The notes under the pieces: generated by a model
The model's database searches: none
What the model was told of the DNA's origin: nothing
What the model saw: only the letters and a program-made list of their open reading frames with translations
Shown here: positions 1 through 10,679 of the stretch, one piece after another
Layout of the letters: each line of letters starts with the position of its first letter
How positions within the stretch are numbered: the first letter of the stretch is position 1
Made by a program: the position numbers and the translations under genes
Assembly (NCBI GenBank): GCA_029532415.1
Contig: JAQOTA010000053.1
Location: 1,178,001 to 1,242,000 of the forward strand
DNA: 64,000 nt
Reading direction: 5' to 3'
DNA from: Marasmius tenuissimus
Lineage: Eukaryota; Basidiomycota; Agaricomycetes; Agaricales; Marasmiaceae

Positions 1-170
1 GTCATCCTCTCGAGGGAAAGGCTCGGGAGAAGAAATCGAGGATGGAGAGTCGGGCGTCGCGGAGAAGGAAGGAGCTGGGGAAGAGTGATACGTTGGCCAT
101 ATGTAAGATGCTCGAAAGGTGTCTTCGAGGAGCTTGCTACGGTGTGTCTGAGGTTCGAAGGCTGACGCTA
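1..170 (-). pseudogene. Tail of a P7 minus-strand block of the preceding unit (partial)
   Basis: Bases 1-about 80 repeat 12071-12150 and 55204-55283 almost exactly. Read on the minus strand all three keep the same Ser/Pro-rich reading frame (SSPAPSFSATPDSPSSISSP, followed by EPFPREDD). The window therefore starts inside the last part of a repeat unit whose body lies to the left. There is nothing to say about function. Only the C-terminal end of the putative product is present here. Confidence 0.4.
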
Positions 171-361
171 AAAACACCGTTTGCGCGGGCTATTCCCTTC
201 TCTGAACTTCTAAATCTCCTTTTCTCCCCAAAGGACCCTTTGGTGTCTTCGGCTTTGTGTATTCTACCCATCTTCTCGTCCTTTGGGTCTTGCTACTAAT
301 GAGTGGGCGAATAGTAGGCGATCCGAACTGAGTTTCAGGACATATATTTCTTGATTATTCC

Positions 362-1764
362 ATGTTTTCTCGTGAGTATTGGGTAGCTCGAAGGTTGGCA
401 TACTTCGAGCATACTCACAGAGGATGTTATCTTCGTTATATATTGCTGTGCCCAAGGGCTTCGTTGAGATGGTGGACCACGGGTGTCATCGTTGTCGAAG
501 AAAGAGATGCGGTCAATAGGCGCCCGTCACCAAGCCTCTCCCTCAAACTGTCATCGTGTCCTGGCCGCACGCATCGTCGACCACCTCTTTTCTGCCGGTC
601 AACGCAGCTCCCCATTCTTTCTCAGACCTTCTGGAGTGCTATTTTTTCCAGCCTCTCCTCTGCTTCTGCAACAACCGTCAAGTGCAGAAACCCGACCGTC
701 TGCGGACTATGTACTCCCATTGGGGGAATATTGGAGACATCCTGCGTTCCTCTCCGAAAATGTCTACGGCGAATATGTTCTGTTGATGCCGCTGCTCGCT
801 ACCATCCTTCCTCATAATCCCCTCACTTGTCTCCTTCGAGATGATCGCACCCCCATGACTGGCCAGTGTCAAACCTGTTGGTGACAATAACGCTCCGACG
901 GTCGAGAGTGATCGGGTGGCCTAATATCATAACGGTGGCTCACTAACCGATGAAATTGACCTATCTCGAGGTCCTTCATGTCTCCCTACTCGACGCCTTC
1001 TCCAGCCTCAAGCATCTCGAGCTCACTGTGTCATTCTTGACATCCGAGTACTCTTGCCACTTCGATGAGTGCAGAATTCGTTGGCGGTATGTTGCTAGTG
1101 CGGCAGTACCATCGCTTTTGACTCCGAGTCTGATGGACGCTGAGAGGTTGAAGTCGTTTCACCCTCCACGCAAGGCGTGGACCTGGCTATCTAAAGTCAC
1201 AAATGGATGCGACCAAGAAGGCCAGGGAAAGGCTCAGACAGTGACATCGTTGAGAGCTTGATTTCAAGCTTCTAAGCTTGTCCCAACTTGACAAGATCAG
1301 AGCCCATGGTGCACGAGTGGCTTGGCGGCGAAGAAAGGTTTCCTCTATCGACTGATATACTCAATTTGCAGTGGGCGAGGTTGGTGGTCCCACGTTTGTG
1401 TTGATGGAGGACCGAATGCTCTTTGGAACTCCATCACTGGTTCATCCCTTCGTACTTTACACAATTCCTCTCCCCGCACAGTCGCAGAGGTCGAGCAGAT
1501 AATGTGTTTTCTTCGTGTCAAACCTATGGATGCAAATCAGAGGACCATGGCCAGTCGGATTCTGCACACTTATTTTTCTTTCAAGGGTTTCAATTCCACT
1601 ACAGCCACATTGGCAGTTGTACTACATTCCTAGGCCGCCTCTTCCTCTGTGTCACTACCTCATCAAGGGTATCTCGAAATGAAAGCCCACCTTTTCTATC
1701 CTATATTCTCGGTATGAATGTCGCAAACGCCACCGCACCTTTAGAACGGAATTGTTCACGTTGA
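362..1764 (+). pseudogene. P2 block, unit A: decayed plus-strand gene
   Basis: The longest readable piece begins with ATG at 950 (MKLTYLEVLHVSLLDAFSSL). The homologous pieces start at 13043 in B and 56139 in F. An extra A at about 1200 (acaaatgg instead of acaatgg in B) breaks the frame here, while B and F read on as DATKKARE. Further downstream the best frame shifts to FVLMEDRMLFGTPSLVHPFV. Two of the four differences from F in that stretch are silent third-position changes, so it was once coding. The end has a hydrophobic stretch in some copies, possibly a C-terminal membrane segment. I do not recognise the family. Confidence 0.45.
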
Positions 1765-1789
1765 AACGAAGGAGACTTGAACGCGATAT

Positions 1790-3296
1790 GAAATGGCGAA
1801 AACTTTCAACCAAAACGGACCGCAACAAGACTACGATGAGGCGCAGCTACATATTGCCCATCTGTGGCACCTGTGCATGAAGGGTCGATCCCTATATTCT
1901 GTATTCCGCCGTACCCTATCCCTTCCAATTCCACCTTCTATCTGGTACAAGAAAACCAACGCCCGGAAATGCAACGACTTGGAGATGCAATGACTTGACT
2001 TGAACTCTGCTGGTTTTATCTCAACACAAATCATCTTGAGCCTTCGCGCGTTGATCTCCGCACAATTGAAACAGTCAGCCTCGTATCTCGAGGGTATTGA
2101 TGGGATAGGAAAACGCACGCCTGTTCCCCCACCGAACAGTGACCCCCCTCAGATGAAGAGTCTCGGTCAAATCAACTCGTCAGCCTCGAGCCCTTCCTCC
2201 GCTTTTCCGAGTCAGGATCAACAACCTAAATGTCTAAATTTCCGGCAACCCAGGATTTGTGAACCATAGCACTGGTCATCATCCAACAAGCTCGCGTAGC
2301 TCCGAGTCGCAGCATCAATTGAAGCCGGTTCGACTTCTATGGACTGTGAGCCCGACAAATTCGATCCCATCGAAGTCTGTAAGGCACCAGATTGCCTTGT
2401 CTTTCCCTGTCATCCATACAGGCGGTGAAGATCTTGTCTCCTTTCTTAATGTTAAGGAGGCTGTAGTGCTCGGGAATCGGTGCGGTCAACTTGAATGGCT
2501 GTATGGGAGAATTAAGCAATAGAACTAAGATGAACCAACGTACTTGTTAGCTCAGGAAGTGTCTTTGAGCACGCCGGGGGTATACCAGAAGGCGTTGTTG
2601 AACACACCGATGTACGGAATTCAACCTGAGTAGACAAAGTCAATCAACGCCACTGCACACCAAGATTCGTTCGAAAATCTTGGTAGAAAGATGCTGCATT
2701 GACGCCCGTGGCTTTGCAACGGCGCAACCAGATCTCCGACCTCCATATTGAACGTTCTAGTTCTACAGTTAGGGCAGTCCGTGGAATGTGGATTCCATGA
2801 CGCGATGGCCGATTGGTTGTCCGAAGATTTTTCCGTTCAGTGGTAGCACGACGTAAGCACCAAAACGTTGTGTCGAATGGCGCGAACGGTGGGGAGGTGA
2901 AGATAATCATATTTGGATCTAGCGAGTCTCTAGCACTGATTCAAGACCTTCGAATTCTGAAGATTTGGAGGGAACAGTCAAAAAAATTTCAAGCTCTTGA
3001 CTATGGCTGAAAGGAATCTCGCCACGAATCCCGAAACTGTGGTGGTTTGGGAGGAAACGAGCGTGGGCCCGGGTAACCAAAAGTGCCCAATGGATTCTTG
3101 TGGGTCCAACAAAGTTTGAAATTTCCGCCCCGGGCCGACATTTTCTCTTTCCACAACTTCCGTGTTCATCGTACAAACTCTCCCCTAAAGTCTGTTCGTC
3201 GACCACGCAGTGTAGTGGCTCATCGCAAACTCGGCACATACAAGTAACATCAACCATCACGACAGGAGCTGGAACTGAAAAATAGGTTATGATCAT
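1790..3296 (-). pseudogene. P3 block, unit A: decayed divergent minus-strand gene
   Basis: A minus-strand gene-like block begins near 3261 (MVDVTCMCRVCDEPLHCVVD) and runs toward 1790, head to head with the core gene. Near 2920-2955 the frame GLESVLETR differs from the unit F copy by three changes, all silent third-position changes, which indicates past coding. Copies D and F have a clear gtgagta splice donor just before this point, but A and B have a T-run instead. Stops and frame changes then break the rest. Almost identical to unit B. Function unknown. Confidence 0.45.
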
Positions 3297-3562
3297 TCTG
3301 GCATCAGTCTGGTGAGTCGGATTCTTGATATCACCGTCCGCTGACCGCTGACTGATGGTCTACAAGGACTTTCTTCTTCCATATTGATAACAAGGACAGC
3401 ATCGAGTCACGATCGTGGAAATTTGCGGGTCTGGTGCGACGAAAAATCCAAAACAGGCGTTGCTGTAGGCTCGGAGCATCTATCATCGACATGTGTTGAC
3501 TACGATGCATCCGAGCGACTTATCTCTCGACCATCACCTTCTTCCCTCTCGTCTCTCGCTCG
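3297..3562 (+). promoter_or_regulatory. Intergenic region before core gene A, probable two-way promoter
   Basis: This short region separates two head-to-head reading directions and is among the best-conserved noncoding parts of every unit. It holds an exact tandem heptamer CCGCTGA x2 at 3338-3351 and a C/T-rich tract running into the ATG at 3563. No clear TATA box. The role is inferred from position and conservation only. Confidence 0.45.
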
Positions 3563-5605
3563 ATGCTCCCCGGATTCTTTCACAACGCACAAAACCTGCG
3601 TATCACCGGCGGTAGCTTCAACCAGGTTCAGCGGGATCAGTACAATTACAGTTACACGACAATAGTCCAAGCGAAGGAGGAGGAACTCACAGAATTCGAT
3701 GAGGTGAGTAGGGAATGCTCTGCTGAGCCGCGTGAATCTGACCTTGATCTTAGTATTTCAAGGTTAAAAGAGGTGCACTCTTGAAGTTGAAGGACATTGG
3801 GCGTACCACATACCCGCGACGATGGGACTATGGGGATAGAAGGCGGGGGGAAGAGGGGAAACCTCGAGTTGACAGGACAGTTTGTACAACAAGGGTGCTG
3901 GAGCAGCCAGGCATGGTGTTTACGGTGGTGCAGTATAGCGGACCGGATGCGCGGAGAGTACGCTCATCAATTTTCGAGTCCGATAAATGGTCTGATTCCC
4001 TTGGCAGGTTTTTGAAGAAGACTTTCGGAGGTTGTCGAGAATTCTGTGCGCTCTTTCTCCGAGTTTTTATCATCGCGGACACTCAAATCACGCCAGGACT
4101 TCGAACGCATCGCAAATCTACGGCTACACTAAGTCGGAAATTCCCTCGATCTTGATGCATAATGGTAGATGGTTGCATGCTGTGGGTCGAGCTTGACTGA
4201 CGTTTCTATTGCAGAACTGATCCCAGCTGCGCACTTGGACGTTACGCACTTGGGTGAGCGTTATGTCAGTAATGTAGCTGTAAGTAGCCAATGTAATATC
4301 TGGATCCATTTGAATGAACTGGTTATAGTGGCAATTGGGATATCAATGGGATACCTCGGAGTTGTGGTTGGATGTTGGAAGAGGAGTGTTTTGTCGTGGT
4401 CCACCAGGGCCAGGCGAAGTGGATTCGTGGAGTGGTTTGGGGATCGGAGACATGCCTTTGACCATAGATTTTCTTCAAGAAGATGTTTTGATACGCTTCT
4501 TGGCGAGTCTAAAGTCGAAGGAAGTGGATCGCATCGTCATTTCGGTTCTTGCGTTTCAGACGTCGCTCCGGGATCCGGCTTTTGTGCCTGAACGAGTCTC
4601 TCAGCCAACCGTCTTTTCCACGTTGACAAACACCCCCATCGCCGTCGCAAACAATGTCTGGAGCGGCCATAGCAGTGGTCTTTCAGATCGGAAATTGCTG
4701 GAAAATGGCCTGACCAGGTGCGTGTTTGAAGAAACCATCTACTTGCTTGTCTGACACATCGAATAGATTCGCACCCACTGGTTCACTCCGGGATATTTTG
4801 TTGGAATGGAATGGAAATGCATATAGGGCCTGGATGTCGCAAGCTTTGAGCATTTTTCATGCTCATGAAATCAATTTATGGGAAGATTTGGGTGTCTACG
4901 GTGTGTTATAAGGCTTTCATATTCCCTTTCTGCCTGCTAACATCTTCTAGAACTTGTCTGCCCTCGTTACAACCTGTTCAGTGACTTTCTGGACCCCTCT
5001 GAAGCCCAACTCGAGCGACGATTCCAACAACCAATCTACCTCTTCATTCATCCACCACCTTACGACCTGCATGATTGCGAAACATCTTCCCTCCATCATT
5101 GGTCTTTTCACGAAGACGGTCGCTCCCCTCTCTCTCGCGAAACCTGTCACAACCTCGCCCTCCCCATCCGACTCAGATTAGCAGTTCATGACTCCTATTC
5201 ATTCTTTTGGGCCAATTACAGACGGATGCACCAATATCAGCTCAACCGAGGCTTCGACCCCTCCACTATTGATTTTGCTCGACATCTTGAATATGGGAAC
5301 ATTTTCCGGCCTGTGAACAACTCGGATCGGTTCGAGATCCAAAAAGGCTTGCTTCACCATCCTTTTATTTGTTTTCTGTAGCCTGACGTTCTCTCGTACT
5401 GTTGTCAGAATCTCCGCCTGAAAGTCGAGCCTCAACGCCAACATCCGACATGTCAGGGATTGAAGATCTCGGTCCAGTCCACTCAAGTTCAGTTTTTGTG
5501 GCATCTGAAATTCAAGAAGGGTCCACCAGCTTTGTATTGCCCTTCCTCGAGATTTCGACTGAATCGGTCACTACGACGGAGAGTTTTGACATGGAGGTGG
5601 ACTGA
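3563..5605 (+). CDS. Core gene, copy A: uncharacterised agaricomycete family protein, 560 aa, 8 exons
   Basis: Exons: 3563-3703, 3754-3957, 4008-4164, 4215-4279, 4329-4717, 4767-4900, 4951-5346, 5409-5605. The spliced frame is open to TGA at 5603. Residues 1-47 hold GGSFNQVQRDQYNY; about 48-115 a basic then hydrophobic region (YPRRWD, TVVQYSGPDARR); about 160-189 SQIYGYTKSEIP and HNELIPAAH; about 210-218 FCRGPPGPG; about 280-298 QPTVFSTLTNTPIAVANN; about 390-490 QPIYLFIHPPPYDLHD, HHWSF, MHQYQLNRGFDPS and FARH; 495-560 an acidic Ser/Thr-rich tail. No signal peptide or membrane segment is seen. Introns are 49-50 bases except the last (62). That last intron begins with GC, not GT (5347). The family is known to me only as hypothetical agaricomycete proteins; function unknown. 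Confidence 0.85.
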
Positions 5606-6180
5606 TTTGAGGTGAAGCTATCCGTTTCGTACCTCTGCAGCTCACGCAACTAAATCATTCTCGGCTAGATTTCCCTCTCCTCTATTAAGGTCGCGCGTAG
5701 AGATTCTGGGCGCATTGTTTTAGTTTATGTACTCCTATTCACTTGTGTAACACATAGAATCAAACGGATTTTGACATGTCTTCTTATCACTGTACCTCTA
5801 GCCTGCTTGGAATCCACATGCGGTCGGGTTACCGTCGCCTCATCCGAAATGTACGATCAGGCACAACTATGCCTCCAGAATGGGGCTGAGCAATCGCATA
5901 ACATGGTTGGGTACACTCTCATTGATCATTTGACGATACTGTAAACGAGTAGATACATGAATAGGTGTTCTGAGTCTGGAGAAGAAATGCAAGGGACCAC
6001 TTCAGTCGCGTCTTGAACTACAAAGCGAGAAACCAGGGTTCAATCCTCTCTTTGCGAGATAGCGCAACTCCTTGAGAGTATGCCCCTCGCTCGCCACCTG
6101 AGACAATGGTTTGACCCTATCTAACTCCTTGTCAGACTCCCTGGTCGAGTCTGCCTCAAGCCTGATCCCGATTCCCGCTT
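5606..6180 (+). other. 3' flank of core gene A
   Basis: Conserved in A, B, C and F and less so in D. It probably contains the 3' untranslated end of the core transcript. No convincing gene. A frame equivalent to the small ORF at 17858 in B is open here but has no ATG (aca cat instead). Confidence 0.4.
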
Positions 6181-6187
6181 CGTCGGG

Positions 6188-7870
6188 TCACTCATCCAGG
6201 GAGCAAACCATGTCTCGGATCTCCCTTGGGCAAAGTCGCGAGATATTCCCGGATGGTTCGAGCAGCTCGACCTGAGGGTGCGTGAGTTGATTGAGCAGTG
6301 CTATGGCAAGAGGTAAATGGTCACTTGAAGGTACGTGACGAAGAAAGCACGGTCGACTTACCACCGGGGAACCTTGCATTAGGTCAGAACAACTGATCCC
6401 GGGAAGGGGAGAGACGCGTTCTTTTGGCTCTATTGAAGTTAACCCGGAATTGGGGCTCCAATCACACAAAGGGCGCACGGACAGAACTCACACTTCGAGA
6501 GAAGTGACGGGACCTATGTATACTATATGTTAGCTCATCTGGGAGGTTTCGGGACTGATTAGTATATCCATACCCGGTCGTATTCCCAATGATCAGTACG
6601 GGAAAGCTAGCGTTGCCGTCGATACGTCTACATCCCTCTTCTTCCATTTCTACCATGCCATCCATCGGCTTCAGCTGGCGTGCTACACGCTGAACCGTTC
6701 CCTTCTCCGCCCCTGGCATCTACTGAATCTCAGAAGACAACAATCGCAGCATGGGGTTTGCCTGACGCTGCTAAACAGCCTGATTCAAGTTCGACTAGAG
6801 ACCACCTATCGCCACTCGTCTGAGTCCCAGGTCGAGATGAAAGAACGAGGCTCTCTGGGCGTTTAAGAGGTAGAACATGTAAGTGTTGCACCGCTCGTGT
6901 TGTGGAATGGATCATGGCGGCTTCTGCAATATGGGAACTTCAATCTTTGTAGCCGCATGCATTCGAGCTCGAGGGTGCGGATGTCGCGCTGAAGTAGCCG
7001 GATACGATAAGGTGCTCGCACGGAACAGGCTAAAACATTTCATGGTTCGAGTGAAAAGCCTTCTTGAATCTCTAATGACACTTCCCGTCCAATGGCATAT
7101 TGTGTAGCCAGCTTGTACAGGTGGGTAGCAGCCAACGGCGACGGCGATGAGAGATGCATCGTAACAGCAGTGCTATCTTGTGCACTATGAGTCATGCTCG
7201 AAGTCGAAGACCGTAACGTGAGTCGAAGCTACAGGTGATTGCTGGACGGGATAGGGAAATGACGGCGTCTGCGACGATTCGACCCGGTTTGAAAGGTCAA
7301 GGAACAGTCATTCTCTTGAGGAGAAGGCTGGGAGGACGGATCGGGGATGGTGAATCTGGTGTTGTAAATGAAAAATACGATGCATTGGCTATGGGATGGT
7401 TGAGCGAGTCAGAGACGTTGACGTCCAGTCCTCGGGTGCTCTTTCAAGATCTTTTGGCCGAAATCCAACTAGGAGTGTTTCTGTAGATCAAGAGGCTAGG
7501 AATCGTTGACGATTGAGAGGTTGGAACTAGCGTAGCTTTCCAAACCAATTCCATCGATTCCCTGCTCGATTATAGCGGTCCATCCATTTCTGAAGCCCGA
7601 CATTGGCCTTCATGGTGACTTTGAAGGTTAAAAACTGAGATGTTTGAGGAGAGAAGCTGCGAATGAGAGAGGATGTTGTGAACAGTGAGAGTTGGTGATG
7701 CGCTTGGCTCCGGAGCTTGGGCCTGGTTCGGGGAAATGTCCCGCTTTGACTCATTGGCGCCCAGACCAGGTTTGCCTTTCCCCTCATGACCACTATGTTC
7801 CTCCGTGTCGTTCTCTTCTCTTTCGGATATCCTCTCGTTCGCGACACAAAGATCTAGACTTCTTAACACG
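6188..7870 (-). pseudogene. P4 block, unit A: minus-strand gene remnant
   Basis: The block converges on the core gene. Read on the minus strand it starts near 7850 and ends with a readable C-terminal piece PSGNISRLCPREIRDMVCSL, then D E and a stop at 6188. An upstream piece at about 6590-6660 reads GNASFPVLIIGNTTG, a motif also found in modified form in the second B copy (VIGNTA) and in C and F (NASFPIGNTAG). Several stops lie between the readable pieces. Some could be introns, but no complete spliced frame could be made. I do not recognise the family. Confidence 0.4.
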
Positions 7871-8090
7871 AGAATAAGTCTGGTCTTTGGATCACTAGGC
7901 CAGTAGGTGCGATTTTTTGGCTCGGTCTTTTTTGACTACGGTCTGATTTCCTCTCAGCTGGACTCAGTCCTGACCCCGACATTGGCAGACTACTGGGCTA
8001 CATCTCGAGATCCTCGATGAATTCCTCCACTTCGTCGCCTTAGACACTCTATAATCCGCCCTTCCGAAGCTCGACTCCTCGCCCTTTATC

Positions 8091-9740
8091 AACCTTTTTC
8101 GTCCCTGATGTCCACCTTCTCTACGGAACTCTAGGATGGGCGTTTGGGGTCGACTGTCATTCCCCCTCGCGTACATCGGCGCTCTAAGATCTTCTTTGAA
8201 CACTCAGGTTGGCGCAATGGATGCCACACACGCCTCGTACACTTTTCTTGACGCGTTGACGAAGTGTGCTGGGGCTGCCAGTACTGGCGATGACCATTTC
8301 GGAGAATAGCGGTGAAGACAAGGCTCGGTTCAGCGGAAACTCTATATGAATGGACAACGGGCAAGGGCAGGAGGAAAGGACATTCGTTGGAATACGTGGA
8401 AGCACGTGGAACCCTCGACGGGTGTAGATGAACGACCGAAAATGATCCCAGCTCTATGACTCCGCGAAGCTCGATGTGGCCCACTTCCGAATTCTACTCC
8501 CACAAGTCTCCAATTTTGCACACGAGAAGACGCATAGTCTACTGGCTATCACAATTTTCACTCTCTTGGTGACGATGTTCCTTCCCCCGTTCGCATAATC
8601 CCAAAGCCAACCACAACTTCGATGGAATCTTTTGGGTCAGATGCGGTTATCGATTACAGAGCAACCGCACAGTGTCTGCTTGAAACTCGGCACAGACTCC
8701 ACGAGCAACCCTAGGCTCTCTTTCGTGCTGGGTTATGATATCTGGGAGAGAAGGCGACGATCTTTCGGTCAGATGCCGGGTGACAGATCATGGATTCGAG
8801 CTGAGGAAGGACGTGATTGATACGGCTGGTGAGCACGCGTACTGTACCTACCCCCTCATACATATCATCTCATACCATTCCAGGCAGAGCAGCCACCATC
8901 CAAGGACTCTCGAGCCGCCGAGGGCTTTTGTACGCGTACTAAGAGGGTATTTTCTTCTTAGAAACTCGGTTAAAAGAGACGCGACGAACGCCTCTGACAT
9001 CGTCACGGATGGACCCCGGTTATTTGAGATCCAAGGACCAATATCAGCTTCAGGACTCAGCCACTCCAGACGGCTCGTATTTTGCGCAAGGACAGACCCA
9101 GGCTTCTCGTCGACTACCTATTACCTCGACCCGTTGTACGACTCAAATCCCAGATTGCCATTCAGCTCGATTTGTAGCCACAACTCGAAGGCGCCATGTA
9201 GGTTTGGGTGTTGTCTGCGATGCATGCTTCCCTCTCTTCGGGCGCCGCGACATGGATTTGTGGATTTTATGGACAGTTCGAGCCCATTCTGTTGGTTTGG
9301 ACGAGGGACGAGGGCTGGCCATTGGTGGTTGCAAACCTCACCCAACCAGAATCAAAGGTTTGCCGTTGAAGGATGAGAGATGGTCAAGGGCAGGGAAACG
9401 ACGAAACGCAATGACCTCGCTCATCGCGGCTGGTGCCGGTGAGCACTCGTGGTATTCCTACCGGTCTGCTACTCGACTCACGCCGTCTTTCTCTGATGTA
9501 CAGGTTCTGGTGCCAAAAGGACTCGAACTTTCGAACCCTGATCGTTGTTCGAGCTATCATATGCATACTCTGAGCTTGATTCTGGCTTATGAGGACGCGG
9601 CGAAAACAAATGGGAACCTATAGGTAAGAAGTGAAATGTCATTTCAACACAGCCCGACGCTGAACTTCTTTCAGATACTTTCAATCTAGCACGTGCTCTT
9701 CCTCTTCGAGAGGGGAACATTCGAAAGATGAGACGGGGAT
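8091..9740 (+). pseudogene. P5 block, unit A: plus-strand gene remnant
   Basis: The start at 8107 corresponds to a readable piece in B (MSIFELQNGRLGSTVIL..., 20231), but A has an in-frame TAG after a few codons. Intron-like segments with good ends occur at 8829-8883 (gtgagc...ccag), 9439-9503 (gtgagc...acag) and 9624-9674 (gtaaga...tcag), and all are kept in E. The longest open stretch is 9009-9623. A TAG sits at its end (9621-9623) where B and E have CAG. Differences between B and E show no third-position bias, so the block is probably no longer coding. Confidence 0.35.
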
Positions 9741-10670
9741 CATCGAGGTTGACGCTGAGGGGGCAATTATGCAGACACTGGATTTGGGTGCAAGTTGGAC
9801 GTGTCGTATCGCTATGGAAATATCCAGAACCACTATCGGGCTAGTAGGGCGCTCTGCGTCCCTTCGGGCCATCCCTCGAGGATACTATTTAGCGGCACGA
9901 GACGCCCAGTTAATCTCCATCAATTTCAGTCGCTTCCTGGGACCTGGAGGGATTTGTACCTACGAAACGAGAGATCACCACAGATGGTGACCGTAGTGTC
10001 GTCACTGTCTGGCATGTACGTGAGGGCAAAGCCTTGGCCCGCCCCAGCCCACAGCGTACCAGAGTTATGCATCTCGACGCACCATCACTGAGCCTCAGGC
10101 CTCAGACGCGGTCAAGTCTCAGGATCTCATCGAGAATGCATCGACTGGTATGACTCAATATGTCACTAAGTGTCCCATTTGTCGAAAGCTATCGATCCAG
10201 TTCGTCAGCTGTTTTACACCCGAACTTCTTTGTCGAGTGGTTTACGACCTCCCGGTCTTTCAGAGGCCAACCGGACTCGGAGAACGTTAAAGAAGACCAT
10301 TCTACGTGAGATTTGTGGTCTCAAGCTCGAACATTGTGGGGCTCCCGTGTGTTGAGTTGACGTCTACGCGGTAGGAGTTGTGTTCTTAAGATGATAGCGA
10401 GACCTCATGAACTCCTTGAAACAATATCATTGCAAGTGAGAGTACTACTCAAGTTTTGTTGAAAAGACATACGATAACACGATGGGCACGTTTGTGACTG
10501 AATACAATGGAGTAAATCGTGCTCTTCAAGGGGAGTAAAGGCGCGTAGTCCTTTCATGCCTTCACACGAAGCTAGCTGAAGCGCCAGGATCAAGTCTGCT
10601 CCATCCTTGTGTCGAATAGACGGCGGTCCCTTTTAACAACCTGCCTGTTCGAGCTCTACTTCGGCCGCCT
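9741..10670. other. P6 block, unit A: gene-like debris
   Basis: Almost the same as 52811-53700 in unit E and absent from the other units. Short readable pieces occur on the plus strand, for example one containing FVSCFTPELLC and YDLPVFQRPTGLGE near 10200-10280. Each is interrupted by stops and none could be joined to P5. Nothing recognisable. Confidence 0.3.
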
Positions 10671-10679
10671 TAAATGATC

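Noticed and set aside
2000..2522. Plus-strand open frames inside P3 of unit A (and copies in B)
   Set aside because: They are antisense to the minus-strand pieces supported by comparison with C, D and F.
6020..6070. tRNA-like ggttcaatcc sequence in the 3' flanks (also in B, C and F)
   Set aside because: The bases around it cannot form a T-arm stem, and no acceptor or anticodon arms could be placed.
9009..9623. 204-codon frame (226 codons in E at 52120) as an intact gene
   Set aside because: It crosses splice-like segments, is broken in B, and differences between copies show no codon-position bias.
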